Positions 54,318 through 63,081 of a stretch of DNA of 64,000 nt are shown in pieces. The stretch's first letter is position 1. Every line of letters begins with the position of its first letter. The stretch covers positions 13,198 through 77,197 of the forward strand of contig JBPCJC010000045.1 of assembly GCA_051005695.1 (NCBI GenBank). The letters are read 5' to 3'. Under the pieces are notes generated by a model, which was not told the origin of the DNA, ran no database searches, and saw nothing but the letters and a program-made list of their open reading frames with translations. Source of the stretch: JACCTI01 sp051005695. Its GTDB lineage: Bacteria; Verrucomicrobiota; Verrucomicrobiia; Chthoniobacterales; UBA10450. The translations under genes were made by a program, and so were the position numbers.

Positions 54318-54331
54318 GTATAATTTCCATA
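54318..54331 (-). promoter_or_regulatory. Shared 14-base element upstream of the FN3 protein gene
   Basis: TATGGAAATTATAC on the minus strand, identical to 45172-45185. The ATG at 54301 is only 16 bases downstream. If the TTATAC part is a -10, the leader would be very short. The rest of the 194-base interval to metH shows no gene. Confidence 0.4.
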
Positions 54332-54495
54332 AGCATTGCCTGTGCCTCGTTAGTGAATGTCTGCGGCCCCTTTCGGGAATGCAGCTTCGAAGAATTGATC
54401 CCCGCCCGTCACCAAGTACCGGTGGCGGTTGGGGGTCGTTGCTCCAGCGCGTACCAGCGCATCCAGCGTTTCAGCTGAGCCGAGAGCGAAGGTGT

Positions 54496-57180
54496 TTAGT
54501 AAGCGAGATTTGGCGCAAGCCATCTCTCGATTGTTTCGACTTCGCTCGCTTTGCGCTGCGCGTAATCGCGCACCTGGTCGCGTTCGATCTTGCCGACCGC
54601 AAAATATCGCGACTCCAGATGCCCGAAATATAAACCGCTCACGCTCGCGCCCGGATGCATCGCGAACGATTCGGTTAGTTCGATGCCGGCATTCTTCTCC
54701 GGCTCGAGTAGCTGAAACAGAATCTGTTTCTCGGTGTGATCGGGCGAAGCCGGATAGCCCGCTGCCGGACGAATGCCGCGGTAACGTTCGCGGATCATTT
54801 CGTCGTGCGTGAGTTTTTCGTCGACGCCAAAGCCCCACGCGATCCGCGCCTGCTGATGAAGATATTCGGCAAACGCTTCGGCCAACCGATCCGCCAGCGC
54901 TTTCACCAGGATGGCATTGTAATCGTCGAGCGCGCTGGAAAATTCCTTGGCCAAAGCATCCGCACCGATTCCGCCGGTAACCGCGAAACCGCCGAGATAA
55001 TCTGCCCGCCCGCTCGCCTTCGGCGCGATCCAGTCGGCCAGGCAACGGTTCCTTTGTCCGTCAGGTTTCGGCATTTGCTGGCGCAAAAAATGGAAAGTCG
55101 CAAGCACGGTTTGCCGCGACTCGTCGGTATAAATTTCCACATCATCACCAACCGAATTCGCCGGCCAGAAAGCATAAACTCCGCGCGCGGTCAGCGATTT
55201 CTCGGCGACGATTCGATTGAGCAAAATCTGCGCGTCCTCAAATAATTCCCGCGCCTGTTGACCGACGATCGGGTCGTCGAAAATCGCCGGGTAGCGGCCC
55301 CGCAATTCCCACGTGTGGAAGAATGGCGACCAATCGATGTACGGCACCAGCGTCGCGAGCGAAATCGATTCCGCCCGATCGCTGGCCACCGTGCGCACGC
55401 CAAGAAAATTCGGTTTCACCGGCTGGTAATTTTCCCAATCGATCACCTCGGAATTCTTCCGCGCCTGCTCGAGCGTGACGGTTTTTCGTTCCTTATTTTT
55501 CGCCGCGTGCGTCTCCCGCAAGGTCGCGTAGTCGGAGCGCGTTTGCGCATCGAACGCCGGCTTTAAATCATCATTCAATAGATGGCTGACCACGCCGACG
55601 GCGCGCGATGCATCCAAAACATGAACCACGCTCGAGTGATAATGCTGCGCGATCTTGACCGCGGTATGCGCGCGGCTGGTGGTCGCGCCACCGATCAGCA
55701 GCGGCACCGAAAATCCTTCGCGCTCCATTTCCTGCGCCACGTGCACCATCTCGTCGAGCGAGGGCGTGATTAAGCCGCTTAACCCGATTGCGTCCGCGCC
55801 GCGTTCGCGCGCGGTTTGGAGAATTTTTGGCGCCGGCACCATCACGCCGAGATCGATCACTTCGTAATTGTTACACTGCAGGACCACGCCCACGATATTT
55901 TTGCCGATGTCGTGGACGTCGCCCTTAACCGTCGCCATCACGATGCATCCCTGCGGTTTCGCGCCCCCGGCCTTCTCCGCTTCCATGAACGGCATCAGGT
56001 AGGCGACCGCTTTTTTCATCACTCGCGCGCTCTTCACTACCTGCGGCAAAAACATTTTCCCGGCGCCGAACAGATCGCCCACCACACTCATGCCCGCCAT
56101 CAGCGGACCTTCGATCACGTCCAGCGGGCGCGTACTTTTTTGCCGCGCTTCCTCGGTATCGGCATCGATGAAATCGACAATCCCTTTGACCAGCGCGTGC
56201 GAAAGCCGTTCCTCCACCGGTGCGCTCCGCCACGCTTCTTTTTCCACCGGCGCTTTGTCGCGCGCCTTCACACTTTCCGCGAAATCGACCAGCCTTTCGG
56301 TCGCGTCGTCGCGCCGATTCAAGAGCACATCTTCCACCCGGCTCTTCAGCTCCGGCTCGATCTCTTCGTAAACTGCGAGCTGGCCAGCGTTGACGATCCC
56401 CATGTCAAGCCCGGCGCTGATGGAGTGATACAAGAAGGCCGCGTGCATCGCTTCGCGGACCGCGTTGTTCCCGCGAAAGGAAAACGAAACGTTGCTGATC
56501 CCGCCGCTGGTGCGCGCGCCCGGCAGGTTCGCTTTGATCCAGCGCACCGCTGCGATGAAATCGACCGCGTAGTTGCGATGTTCCTCTAAACCAGTTGCAA
56601 CGGTCAGGACGTTTGGATCAAAAATGATGTCGTTAGGCAAGATGCCCGCTGATTCCGTGAGCAACTTGTACGCGCGCGAGCAAACCTCGATCCGCCGCTG
56701 CAAACTGTCGGCCTGCCCGGTTTCATCGAAAGCCATCACGATCATGGCCGCGCCGTAGCGCCTAACGACACCTGCGTGATGCAGAAATTCTTCCTCGCCG
56801 TTCTTGAGGCTGAGCGAATTCACCACCGCCTTGCCTTGGACGCATTTCAGTCCGGCCTCGAGCACGCTCCATTTCGAGCTGTCGATCATGAACGGAATCC
56901 GCGCGATCTCCGGTTCACTTCCAATCAAATTCAGGAAGCGGGTCATGGCCGCTTCGGAATCGATCATTCCTTCGTCCATGTTGACGTCGAGAATGTTCGC
57001 CCCGCCCTTGACCTGTTGGCGCGCAACCGCGACCGCGCCGTCGAAATCGCCGCCGAGAATCAGCTTCGAAAATTTCGGCGAGCCGGTGATGTTGGTGCGT
57101 TCGCCGACGATGACGAAACCGGTGTCGGCCGTGATCGTGAGCGGTTCGAGCCCGGAAAGTCGGAGTGCGTAGTCCGTCAT
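54496..57180 (-). CDS. metH: Methionine synthase, C-terminal part: pterin, cobalamin and activation domains
   Basis: About 894 residues from ATG 57180. The pterin-binding domain has VIVGERTNITGSPKF and ILDVNMDEGMIDSE. The cobalamin domain has the His ligand in VKGDVHDIGKNIVGV plus GLSGLITPSLDEM. The activation (SAM-binding) domain has RGIRPAAGYPASPDHTEK near the C-terminus. It transfers the methyl of 5-methyl-THF by B12 to homocysteine bound by the partner protein. Its start overlaps the stop of the homocysteine-domain gene (ATGA), so the two are translated together. Every domain of MetH is present across the two genes. A longer frame to 57282 is possible but lies inside the partner gene. Confidence 0.93.
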   Translation of the reverse strand: MTDYALRLSGLEPLTITADTGFVIVGERTNITGSPKFSKLILGGDFDGAVAVARQQVKGGANILDVNMDEGMIDSEAAMTRFLNLIGSEPEIARIPFMIDSSKWSVLEAGLKCVQGKAVVNSLSLKNGEEEFLHHAGVVRRYGAAMIVMAFDETGQADSLQRRIEVCSRAYKLLTESAGILPNDIIFDPNVLTVATGLEEHRNYAVDFIAAVRWIKANLPGARTSGGISNVSFSFRGNNAVREAMHAAFLYHSISAGLDMGIVNAGQLAVYEEIEPELKSRVEDVLLNRRDDATERLVDFAESVKARDKAPVEKEAWRSAPVEERLSHALVKGIVDFIDADTEEARQKSTRPLDVIEGPLMAGMSVVGDLFGAGKMFLPQVVKSARVMKKAVAYLMPFMEAEKAGGAKPQGCIVMATVKGDVHDIGKNIVGVVLQCNNYEVIDLGVMVPAPKILQTARERGADAIGLSGLITPSLDEMVHVAQEMEREGFSVPLLIGGATTSRAHTAVKIAQHYHSSVVHVLDASRAVGVVSHLLNDDLKPAFDAQTRSDYATLRETHAAKNKERKTVTLEQARKNSEVIDWENYQPVKPNFLGVRTVASDRAESISLATLVPYIDWSPFFHTWELRGRYPAIFDDPIVGQQARELFEDAQILLNRIVAEKSLTARGVYAFWPANSVGDDVEIYTDESRQTVLATFHFLRQQMPKPDGQRNRCLADWIAPKASGRADYLGGFAVTGGIGADALAKEFSSALDDYNAILVKALADRLAEAFAEYLHQQARIAWGFGVDEKLTHDEMIRERYRGIRPAAGYPASPDHTEKQILFQLLEPEKNAGIELTESFAMHPGASVSGLYFGHLESRYFAVGKIERDQVRDYAQRKASEVETIERWLAPNLAY

Positions 57181-58265
57181 AAATCCGGTAGCTTTCGCGG
57201 CGGACAATCGCGCACCATTTCCGCGATTTTTCGGATGTGCGCCGGGGTTGTTCCGCAACATCCACCGACGACGTTCAGCCAACCGTTACGCGCCCACTCG
57301 CCTAGTTGCGGGGCCAGAGTTTCCGGCGTTTCCGGGAATCCGGTTTCCGAGAGCGGATCAGGCAGACCCGCATTCGGATAAGCGCTAGTGTAGTAGCCCG
57401 CGCTGTGCGCCAACTCCTCAATGTAAGGCTGCATTTCTTTTGGGCCGAGCGCGCAGTTTAATCCGACGATCAGCGGTTTCGCGTGCGCGACGGAGACCAG
57501 AAATGCTTCCACCGTTTGTCCGCTCAACATGCGACCCGAAAGATCGGTGACGGTGCCGGAAATCATCAGCGGAACACTGCGCCTGGTCTGCTCGAACGCC
57601 TCCGCGATTGCGACCAAAGCTGCCTTCGCATTCAGGGTGTCGAAAACCGTTTCAACCAGGAGCAGATCGACTCCGCCTTCTAACAAGCCGTGCACTTCGT
57701 CGCTGTAGGATTGGCGAATTTGATCGAACGTGACCGCGCGAAAACTGGGATCGTTCACATCCGGTGAGAGCGACGCGGTCACCGGCATCGGTCCGAGCGC
57801 GCCGGCGACAAATCTTCGCCGTCCACTGGTCTTGCCGATCGCGTCCGCGGCCGAACGAGCGAGCGTCGCGGCGACGACGTTCATTTCATGCGCGAGCGCG
57901 CGCAACGTTGGATCATCCACCACGCGTTGGAAAAACTCCGGATCCTTCCGCCCGTGTTCCGGTTCCTCCTGAAAGAGAAAATCGTGCAGTCCAATGGTTG
58001 TCGCGCTGAAAGTATTGGTCTCGATCACATCCGCGCCGGCTTCGAGATATTGGCTGTGAATTTCCGCGATCACCTCCGGTTTGGTGAGGAGCAAAACTTC
58101 GTTGCTCCCTTTCAGGTCCTTGCCCTGCCAATCGCGAAAACGCTCTCCGCGAAACTGGTCCTCACTCAATTTGTAGCGCTGCACCATCGTCCCCATGGCG
58201 CCGTCGAGAACGACGATGCGCTCGCGCAGCAGGTTTTCGAAAGGGTGGATGGTTTCCGCGGCCAT
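57177..58265 (-). CDS. metH: Methionine synthase, N-terminal homocysteine methyltransferase domain
   Basis: About 362 residues from ATG 58265 (58310 is possible). It is a Hcy-binding TIM barrel: RIVVLDGAMGTMVQRYKLSE, VIETNTFSATTIGL, LLLVETVFDTLNAKAAL. The zinc ligands are LIVGLNCALG and VGGCCGTTPAHI. This domain is normally fused to the rest of MetH; here it ends with a TGA that overlaps the start of the next gene. The complete domain and coupled reading favour a real split over a sequencing error. A perfect palindrome lies 49 bases upstream of the start. Confidence 0.92.
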   Translation of the reverse strand: MAAETIHPFENLLRERIVVLDGAMGTMVQRYKLSEDQFRGERFRDWQGKDLKGSNEVLLLTKPEVIAEIHSQYLEAGADVIETNTFSATTIGLHDFLFQEEPEHGRKDPEFFQRVVDDPTLRALAHEMNVVAATLARSAADAIGKTSGRRRFVAGALGPMPVTASLSPDVNDPSFRAVTFDQIRQSYSDEVHGLLEGGVDLLLVETVFDTLNAKAALVAIAEAFEQTRRSVPLMISGTVTDLSGRMLSGQTVEAFLVSVAHAKPLIVGLNCALGPKEMQPYIEELAHSAGYYTSAYPNAGLPDPLSETGFPETPETLAPQLGEWARNGWLNVVGGCCGTTPAHIRKIAEMVRDCPPRKLPDL

Positions 58266-58313
58266 GGCGGAAACAGTTAACCGCAGCGCGGGCGCGGGAG
58301 CAAGAAACAAATC

Positions 58314-58331
58314 GACGCATCATGATGCGTC
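58314..58331. promoter_or_regulatory. Palindromic operator candidate upstream of metH
   Basis: GACGCATCATGATGCGTC is an 18-base perfect palindrome, 49 bases before the metH N-part start. Such a dimeric-repressor site would fit regulation by methionine, SAM or SAH status. No regulator gene is in the window. Confidence 0.45.
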
Positions 58332-58343
58332 AATATGTTCGAG

Positions 58344-59114
58344 CTAACGCGAGCCGCTCGCCGGCCCCGCCGCACCACTCGTTAGGCCAGGCGGCAGGGG
58401 CGGGCCCAATCGCGGCGGCGCATTATAAACTCCGGCGCCGTAGCGTTCCTCCACGATCGCCTCGGAGATTTTGTCCGCGAGATGTTCGCGATACGGTGCG
58501 CTCCCGGCTTGCCCGCCTTCGCCGCGATTGCTCAGGAAACCGCACTCGACCAGGACCGACGGATAAGCCGCTTTGCGCAGCACGCGATAGTTTGCCGGCC
58601 GCACTCCGCGGTTGCTCGAGCCCGGCAGACTCAGCAGTTTGCGCTGGATGCGTTGCGCCAGGCTCATCGCAAAGGCGGAGTTGTAGTAGGTCTCGTAACC
58701 GTGCACGCCACGCCGACGCGCGTCATTGAAATGAATGCTGACGAAGACTGAATTCGGCTGGCGGTTACCGATCGCGACTCGTTCCTCCAGGGGGATGAAA
58801 ACGTCCGAGGACCGCGTCATCACGGTTCGAAATTGCGATTCGCGCAGCTTGCGGTTGAGCCGTTGCGCGACATCGAGGGTGACGATTTTTTCCGGCGGAC
58901 CGTAGCGGCGGGTCGCCCCGCTGTCGCGCCCGCCGTGACCCGCATCCACGACCACGGTGTTGAAGGTGCGCGCGGTATTCTTGCGACCGGCGGTCTCGGT
59001 GGTTTCGCAACTCACTAAAACCAAAAGCGCGCTGAAGAGGACAAGGATCTGGCCGACCGCTCGAAGCATCGAGACTGATAACCGAAAGCCGAGAAATTGC
59101 AGTGGAGAATTCAT
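58344..59114 (-). CDS. N-acetylmuramoyl-L-alanine amidase (Amidase_3) lipoprotein
   Basis: 256 residues. A probable lipobox (LLVLVSC) follows an N-terminal hydrophobic helix. Amidase_3 zinc motifs: VVVDAGHGGRDSGA, GVHGYETYY-type block with VFVSIHFNDARRRG (His) and VLVECGFLSNRGE (catalytic Glu). It cuts the amide between muramic acid and the stem peptide in the periplasm. A proline-rich C-terminal tail (PPRLGPPLPPGL) follows. The frame starts ATG 59114; ATG 59069 would still keep the lipobox. Divergent from the deacetylase gene at 59199. Confidence 0.9.
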   Translation of the reverse strand: MNSPLQFLGFRLSVSMLRAVGQILVLFSALLVLVSCETTETAGRKNTARTFNTVVVDAGHGGRDSGATRRYGPPEKIVTLDVAQRLNRKLRESQFRTVMTRSSDVFIPLEERVAIGNRQPNSVFVSIHFNDARRRGVHGYETYYNSAFAMSLAQRIQRKLLSLPGSSNRGVRPANYRVLRKAAYPSVLVECGFLSNRGEGGQAGSAPYREHLADKISEAIVEERYGAGVYNAPPRLGPPLPPGLTSGAAGPASGSR

Positions 59115-59198
59115 CGTCGAAGTCCCTTTAGAGCAGGTTCGGTTCCGGAAAAACCGCTTGTGTTTTGAGCGCTGAGATTTAAAGGCCTAACCTCATTT

Positions 59199-60461
59199 AT
59201 GCTGATTCGATTTGCGATCCTTTCTGTCGTCCTCGCGCTCAATATTCCCGGCTGCAAAAAGACCCAAAGCGCAGCGAATAACACCCAGCTTTCGCCCGCG
59301 AACCCGGGGCTCGCGGTGGCTGCCGCCGCGGCCACACCCGTGCCCGCGCCGACGGTCGCCAAACCCGCGATCGACCAGAATGCGGAGGTGATCGTTTTCG
59401 GCTATCACCGTTTCGAAAAACAAATTCATCGCCCGGACACGGAAATCACCCCGGAGATGTTCGAGGCGCAGATGAAAGAGCTGAAGGACAAGAATATTCC
59501 GGTGATCTCGCTGCAGGATTTTCTGGCCTTTAAGCGCGGCGAAAAAGCGATCCCGTTAAAAGCCGCGATTATCACTTTCGATGACGGCTGGAAAACGCAG
59601 TACGAAGTCGCCTGGCCGATCATGAAAAAATACGGCTACCCGCTGACCCTGTTCATTTATACCGAAGGCGTGAAGGGGATGCGCTACGGCGGCGGCGCAG
59701 CCATGAGCTGGGAGATGCTCGCGGAATTGCGCGACGCTGGCGTCGATATCGAGGCGCACTCGGCGACGCACCAGGATTTGCGCAAGCCCTACGACAAGGT
59801 GCAAAAGAAGCGACTCAATCCCGAGGAATATCAGCAGTGGCTCGCGAGCGAAGTGATCGCGCCGAAACAACTTTTGGAATCGAAGCTCGGGATTCGAGTG
59901 AATTCCTTCGCGGTCCCGTTTGGTTACATCAACGACCAGGTGCGCGAATTCATCAAGAAAGCCGGCTACGAAGCGATCTTCACGGTTTACGGCCAACGCC
60001 TGACCTATGGCTCGCCTAACGATTCGTTAGGCCGGTATCTGATCGAGGGCAACAAGCCGAAAGTCTTCAGCGATGCGGCCAACTTTAGCGGCTCGACCAG
60101 CGGCGGCGCGATCCCGGTGGCCGAAATGTCGACCGCCGGTTTGTCGACCCAGCCGGCGGAAGGCGAAACGGTGCGAACGGCAGAACCGTTGATCAAGGCG
60201 GACCTGACAACTTTGGGCGCGCTCGACAAGGGCAGCGTGCAAATGCGCGTCAGCGGGCTCGGCTTGGTGCCTGCCAGTTACGACGAGAAAACGCACGTCG
60301 TCTCCTATCAGGTAACGCAAAAGCTGCGCGACAAATCCTGCACCGTAATCGTGGCCGCGACTTCCGGTGGCAAGAAGGTGGAAGCGCACTGGACCTTCGC
60401 CATTGGCGAAAACGGCGGGGCTCCATCGACGCCGGCACCGATCGCTTCGCCGAAGAAATAG
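59199..60461 (+). CDS. Polysaccharide deacetylase lipoprotein
   Basis: A 420-residue protein with lipobox (LALNIPGC). NodB domain at residues ~60-290: IVFGYHRF, ITFDDGWKTQYE (D-D), DIEAHSATHQDLRKP (H-x4-H) and FAVPFGYINDQVREF. A ~110-residue C-terminal beta domain follows (LGALDKGSVQMRVSGLGLVP). It probably deacetylates peptidoglycan or an outer polysaccharide in the periplasm, with the amidase as a neighbour in wall turnover. It contains an inverted pair of 9-mers at 60014. The stop is 13 bases before ffh. Confidence 0.88.
   Translation: MLIRFAILSVVLALNIPGCKKTQSAANNTQLSPANPGLAVAAAAATPVPAPTVAKPAIDQNAEVIVFGYHRFEKQIHRPDTEITPEMFEAQMKELKDKNIPVISLQDFLAFKRGEKAIPLKAAIITFDDGWKTQYEVAWPIMKKYGYPLTLFIYTEGVKGMRYGGGAAMSWEMLAELRDAGVDIEAHSATHQDLRKPYDKVQKKRLNPEEYQQWLASEVIAPKQLLESKLGIRVNSFAVPFGYINDQVREFIKKAGYEAIFTVYGQRLTYGSPNDSLGRYLIEGNKPKVFSDAANFSGSTSGGAIPVAEMSTAGLSTQPAEGETVRTAEPLIKADLTTLGALDKGSVQMRVSGLGLVPASYDEKTHVVSYQVTQKLRDKSCTVIVAATSGGKKVEAHWTFAIGENGGAPSTPAPIASPKK
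60014..60032. repeat. Head-to-head pair of the dispersed 9-mer
   Basis: GCCTAACGATTCGTTAGGC is a perfect inverted repeat around a single T. It lies in coding DNA and gives the residues P-N-D-S-L-G-R. The only such head-to-head pair in the window. Confidence 0.85.
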
Positions 60462-60474
60462 CGGCGGCCCTGCT

Positions 60475-61794
60475 ATGTTTTCGCAACTCGGCGACAAGCT
60501 TCAGGACATCTTCAAGGATCTGCGCGGTCACGGCGCGATTACCGAGACGAACATCGATGACGCCTTGCGCCAGGTGCGTTTGGCGTTGCTCGATGCAGAC
60601 GTTGATTTCCAGGTTTCGAAGCGCTTCATCGCGCGGGTGAAAGAGAAAGCGCTCGGCGAAGAAGTGCTCCGGAGCGTGACGCCTGGTCAGCAGATCGTGA
60701 AGATTTTTCACGATGAGCTGACTAACTTGTTAGGCGGGGACGCCGCGCCGTTGAATTTGGAAAAGCCGGCGCGCATTCTCATGGTCGGGCTGAACGGCGC
60801 CGGCAAGACGACTTCGTCGGCCAAGCTGGCGAAGCTGCTGAAGAAGCAAGGGCGCGCGCCCTTATTGATCGCCTGCGATTTGCACCGGCCGGCGGCGATC
60901 GAACAACTGGCGACGCTGGCGCGACAAGTGGAAGTGCCGGTTTACACGCCCCCGCCTGACGAGAAGAACCTGCAGCGTTCTGCGGCCGCGAGTTTGGAAT
61001 GGGTGAAGACGCAAACCGGTAACGTGCAAATTTTCGACACCGCCGGCCGCCAGGAAATCGACGCCGCGCTCATCGAGGAAATCAAAGCGCTGAAAGAATT
61101 CCTCAAGCCGCAGGAGATCCTCCTCGTGGCCGACGCCGCCACCGGACAGCAGGCGGTCAGCGTGGCGACGCATTTTAATGACGCGCTCGGGATTACCGGA
61201 ATCATCTTAACCAAACTGGACGGTGACGCGCGCGGAGGCGCGGCGCTTTCGATGCGCGAAGTTACGCAGCGTCCGATCAAATTCGCCGGCGTCGGCGAGA
61301 AGCTCGATCAATTCGAAGCCTTCGTGCCCGATCGTCTCGCGGGCCGGATTCTCGGGATGGGCGACATCGTCGGTCTGGTGGAAAAAGCGGCGGAAGCGTT
61401 CGACGAAGAAGAGGCCGCGCGGATGGAGAAAAAGCTCCGGACGGCCTCGTTCGATTTCAATGATTTCCTCGCCCAATTCAAAATGATGAAGAAGATGGGG
61501 CCGCTGGAAAACATCCTTGGCATGATCCCCGGCATGAGTAACGTGCAGGGCCTTTCGGTGGACGAAAAGCAGATCAAGCGCACGGAAGCGATAGTGCTTT
61601 CGATGACTGGCGAAGAACGCGCGCGACCCGACATTTTGAATGCGCGGCGGCGTCAGCGGATCGCCCGCGGCAGCGGCAGCAGCGTCACGGAAGTGAATGA
61701 TTTGCTGCAGCGGTTCAATCAGATGCGCAAGATGATGAAGAACGCGGGCAAAATGAAACGAATGATGGCGCAGATGGCGCGAATGAAAAATTAA
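60475..61794 (+). CDS. ffh: Signal recognition particle protein Ffh
   Basis: 439 residues from ATG 60475. N domain (FSQLGDKLQDIFKDLRGHG), then G domain with G1 VGLNGAGKTTSSAKL, DTAGRQEIDA (here DTAGRQ) and TKLDGDARGGAAL. The M domain is methionine-rich (MRKMMKNAGKMKRMMAQMAR) and binds 4.5S RNA and signal sequences. It targets membrane and secreted proteins to FtsY and SecYEG. The frame is open upstream into the deacetylase gene, but ATG 60475 matches the family. A GTTAGGC word lies at 60729. First gene of an ffh-rpsP-khpA run. Confidence 0.95.
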   Translation: MFSQLGDKLQDIFKDLRGHGAITETNIDDALRQVRLALLDADVDFQVSKRFIARVKEKALGEEVLRSVTPGQQIVKIFHDELTNLLGGDAAPLNLEKPARILMVGLNGAGKTTSSAKLAKLLKKQGRAPLLIACDLHRPAAIEQLATLARQVEVPVYTPPPDEKNLQRSAAASLEWVKTQTGNVQIFDTAGRQEIDAALIEEIKALKEFLKPQEILLVADAATGQQAVSVATHFNDALGITGIILTKLDGDARGGAALSMREVTQRPIKFAGVGEKLDQFEAFVPDRLAGRILGMGDIVGLVEKAAEAFDEEEAARMEKKLRTASFDFNDFLAQFKMMKKMGPLENILGMIPGMSNVQGLSVDEKQIKRTEAIVLSMTGEERARPDILNARRRQRIARGSGSSVTEVNDLLQRFNQMRKMMKNAGKMKRMMAQMARMKN

Positions 61795-61798
61795 CGAT

Positions 61799-62080
61799 AT
61801 GGCAGTCTCAATCAGATTACGCAGAGAGGGCACGAAGAACCGCCCGTATTATAAAGTGGTCGTGGCCGATAGCCGCAGTCCGCGCGACGGCAAATTCATT
61901 GAGATCATCGGCACGTATGATCCGAAGAAAACCGAGCACAACAGCACCTTGAAACTCGATCGCATCGAGCATTGGGTTTCGAAAGGCGCGCGGCCATCCG
62001 ATACCGTCCGCAGCCTGATCAAGAAGAATAAAGAGGTCGCGGCGAGCGCGCCTGCTCCCGAGCCGGTCGCGGCGGAATAA
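61799..62080 (+). CDS. rpsP: 30S ribosomal protein S16
   Basis: 93 residues, with the S16 pattern: VSIRLRREGTKNRPYYKVVV, ADSRSPRDGKFIEIIGTYDP and LKLDRIEHWVSKGARPSDTV. It stabilises the 30S 5' domain. The start is 4 bases after ffh, as in many bacteria. The C-terminus ends in an Ala/Pro tail (SAPAPEPVAAE). Confidence 0.96.
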   Translation: MAVSIRLRREGTKNRPYYKVVVADSRSPRDGKFIEIIGTYDPKKTEHNSTLKLDRIEHWVSKGARPSDTVRSLIKKNKEVAASAPAPEPVAAE

Positions 62081-62126
62081 ATTTCGCGCGCGTGACAGCG
62101 GGCTCGCGGCCGCTACACTTTTCGAC

Positions 62127-62357
62127 GTGAAACAGTTTCTCGAATTCGTCCTCCGGCAGCTCGTCGAGTTTCCCGACGAAGTCATGCTCTCGGAAATTCC
62201 GAACGGCCGGACGACCACCTTTCGCGTGCAAATGCGGCAGACGGATGTCGGCCGGATCATCGGTCGCAATGGCATGACGATTCAGGCGATCCGCGCCCTT
62301 CTGGCCAGCTCGGCGGCCCGTCACGAACAGCGCGCCACTCTCGAAATCGTCGAGTAA
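62127..62357 (+). CDS. khpA: KH-domain RNA-binding protein KhpA
   Basis: 76 residues from GTG 62127. The single KH domain has the GxxG loop in VGRIIGRNGMTIQAIRALL, with FPDEVMLSEIPNGRTTTFRV before it. The family (YlqC/KhpA) binds RNA and often sits in rpsP-khpA-rimM-trmD operons. rimM does not follow; the next plus-strand gene is trmD after a minus-strand gene. Confidence 0.93.
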   Translation: MKQFLEFVLRQLVEFPDEVMLSEIPNGRTTTFRVQMRQTDVGRIIGRNGMTIQAIRALLASSAARHEQRATLEIVE

Positions 62358-62367
62358 GTTCGGCCGC

Positions 62368-62988
62368 TTATTTCGGCGCCGGCTTTTCGAAAGCGGCTAA
62401 CGAGTCGATCTCGTTGCGAATCGCATCCGCGCGACTCGCGCTGGCCGCGGCGCCGGCGCGATCGCCCGCCAGCAGTTGTCGTTTCGCCTCACGTTCCAGG
62501 CGCAAGACCTGGCGAGCTTGTTCGCCATTCCACCACGCCTGCACCGTTCCTCGACGAAGAGTTGGCGCGTGTCGGGCAAGTTCTGCCAGACTCGCGCTCA
62601 CGCGCGGATCGTCGACGCTCGGGCTGAGATTGAAATCTTGCGCGAGACTGGTTTCAGCCGGGACGGCGGCGGGCCGATTTTTCCAGGCGTAGTAAGCCTG
62701 CGCGCCGGAGCAGAGGAGCGCCGTCAACGCCATCAGCAAAGCGAAACGCGCCAGGGCCGAAGGCCGCCGATGCAATTCCGCACTGCGTTTCGTGGCGAGC
62801 AATTGCCGCATGGTTCTGCCCATCTCTGCGGTCCGCGCCTGCCGCGCCGAATCGCCGGTGGTTTCGCGGCCGAGCGCGAGCAGCAATTGTTCGAGCTCGT
62901 TAGGCGAAGAATGCAAAACCGCGCCGGTTTCGAAAGCGGCCCGGACGTCGTCAAAATTTTTCTGGGGCGAAGCGCTCACGCTTTTCAT
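62368..62988 (-). CDS. Membrane protein of unknown function
   Basis: 206 residues. One membrane helix (ALLMALTALLCSGAQAYYAW) lies near residues 84-103. The N-terminal cytoplasmic part is helical and charged (RRPSALARF), and the C-terminal part has helical repeats (ARQVLRLEREAKRQLLAGDR). It resembles a small anti-sigma or scaffold protein but nothing specific. It interrupts the khpA-trmD pair on the opposite strand. A TCGTTAGGC word is at 62897. Confidence 0.6.
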   Translation of the reverse strand: MKSVSASPQKNFDDVRAAFETGAVLHSSPNELEQLLLALGRETTGDSARQARTAEMGRTMRQLLATKRSAELHRRPSALARFALLMALTALLCSGAQAYYAWKNRPAAVPAETSLAQDFNLSPSVDDPRVSASLAELARHAPTLRRGTVQAWWNGEQARQVLRLEREAKRQLLAGDRAGAAASASRADAIRNEIDSLAAFEKPAPK

Positions 62989-63081
62989 TTCTGTGCTGCG
63001 CTTTTGTTTTTAGTGAAGCGGACAAATCCATTCAAGCCAATGTGCATGGCGCGCAGTCGGCATTTATGAGATGGCTTCTGC

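Noticed and set aside
55816..56589. 257-residue plus-strand frame inside metH
   Set aside because: It is antisense to the cobalamin and pterin domains and is His/Arg/Phe-rich without any motif.
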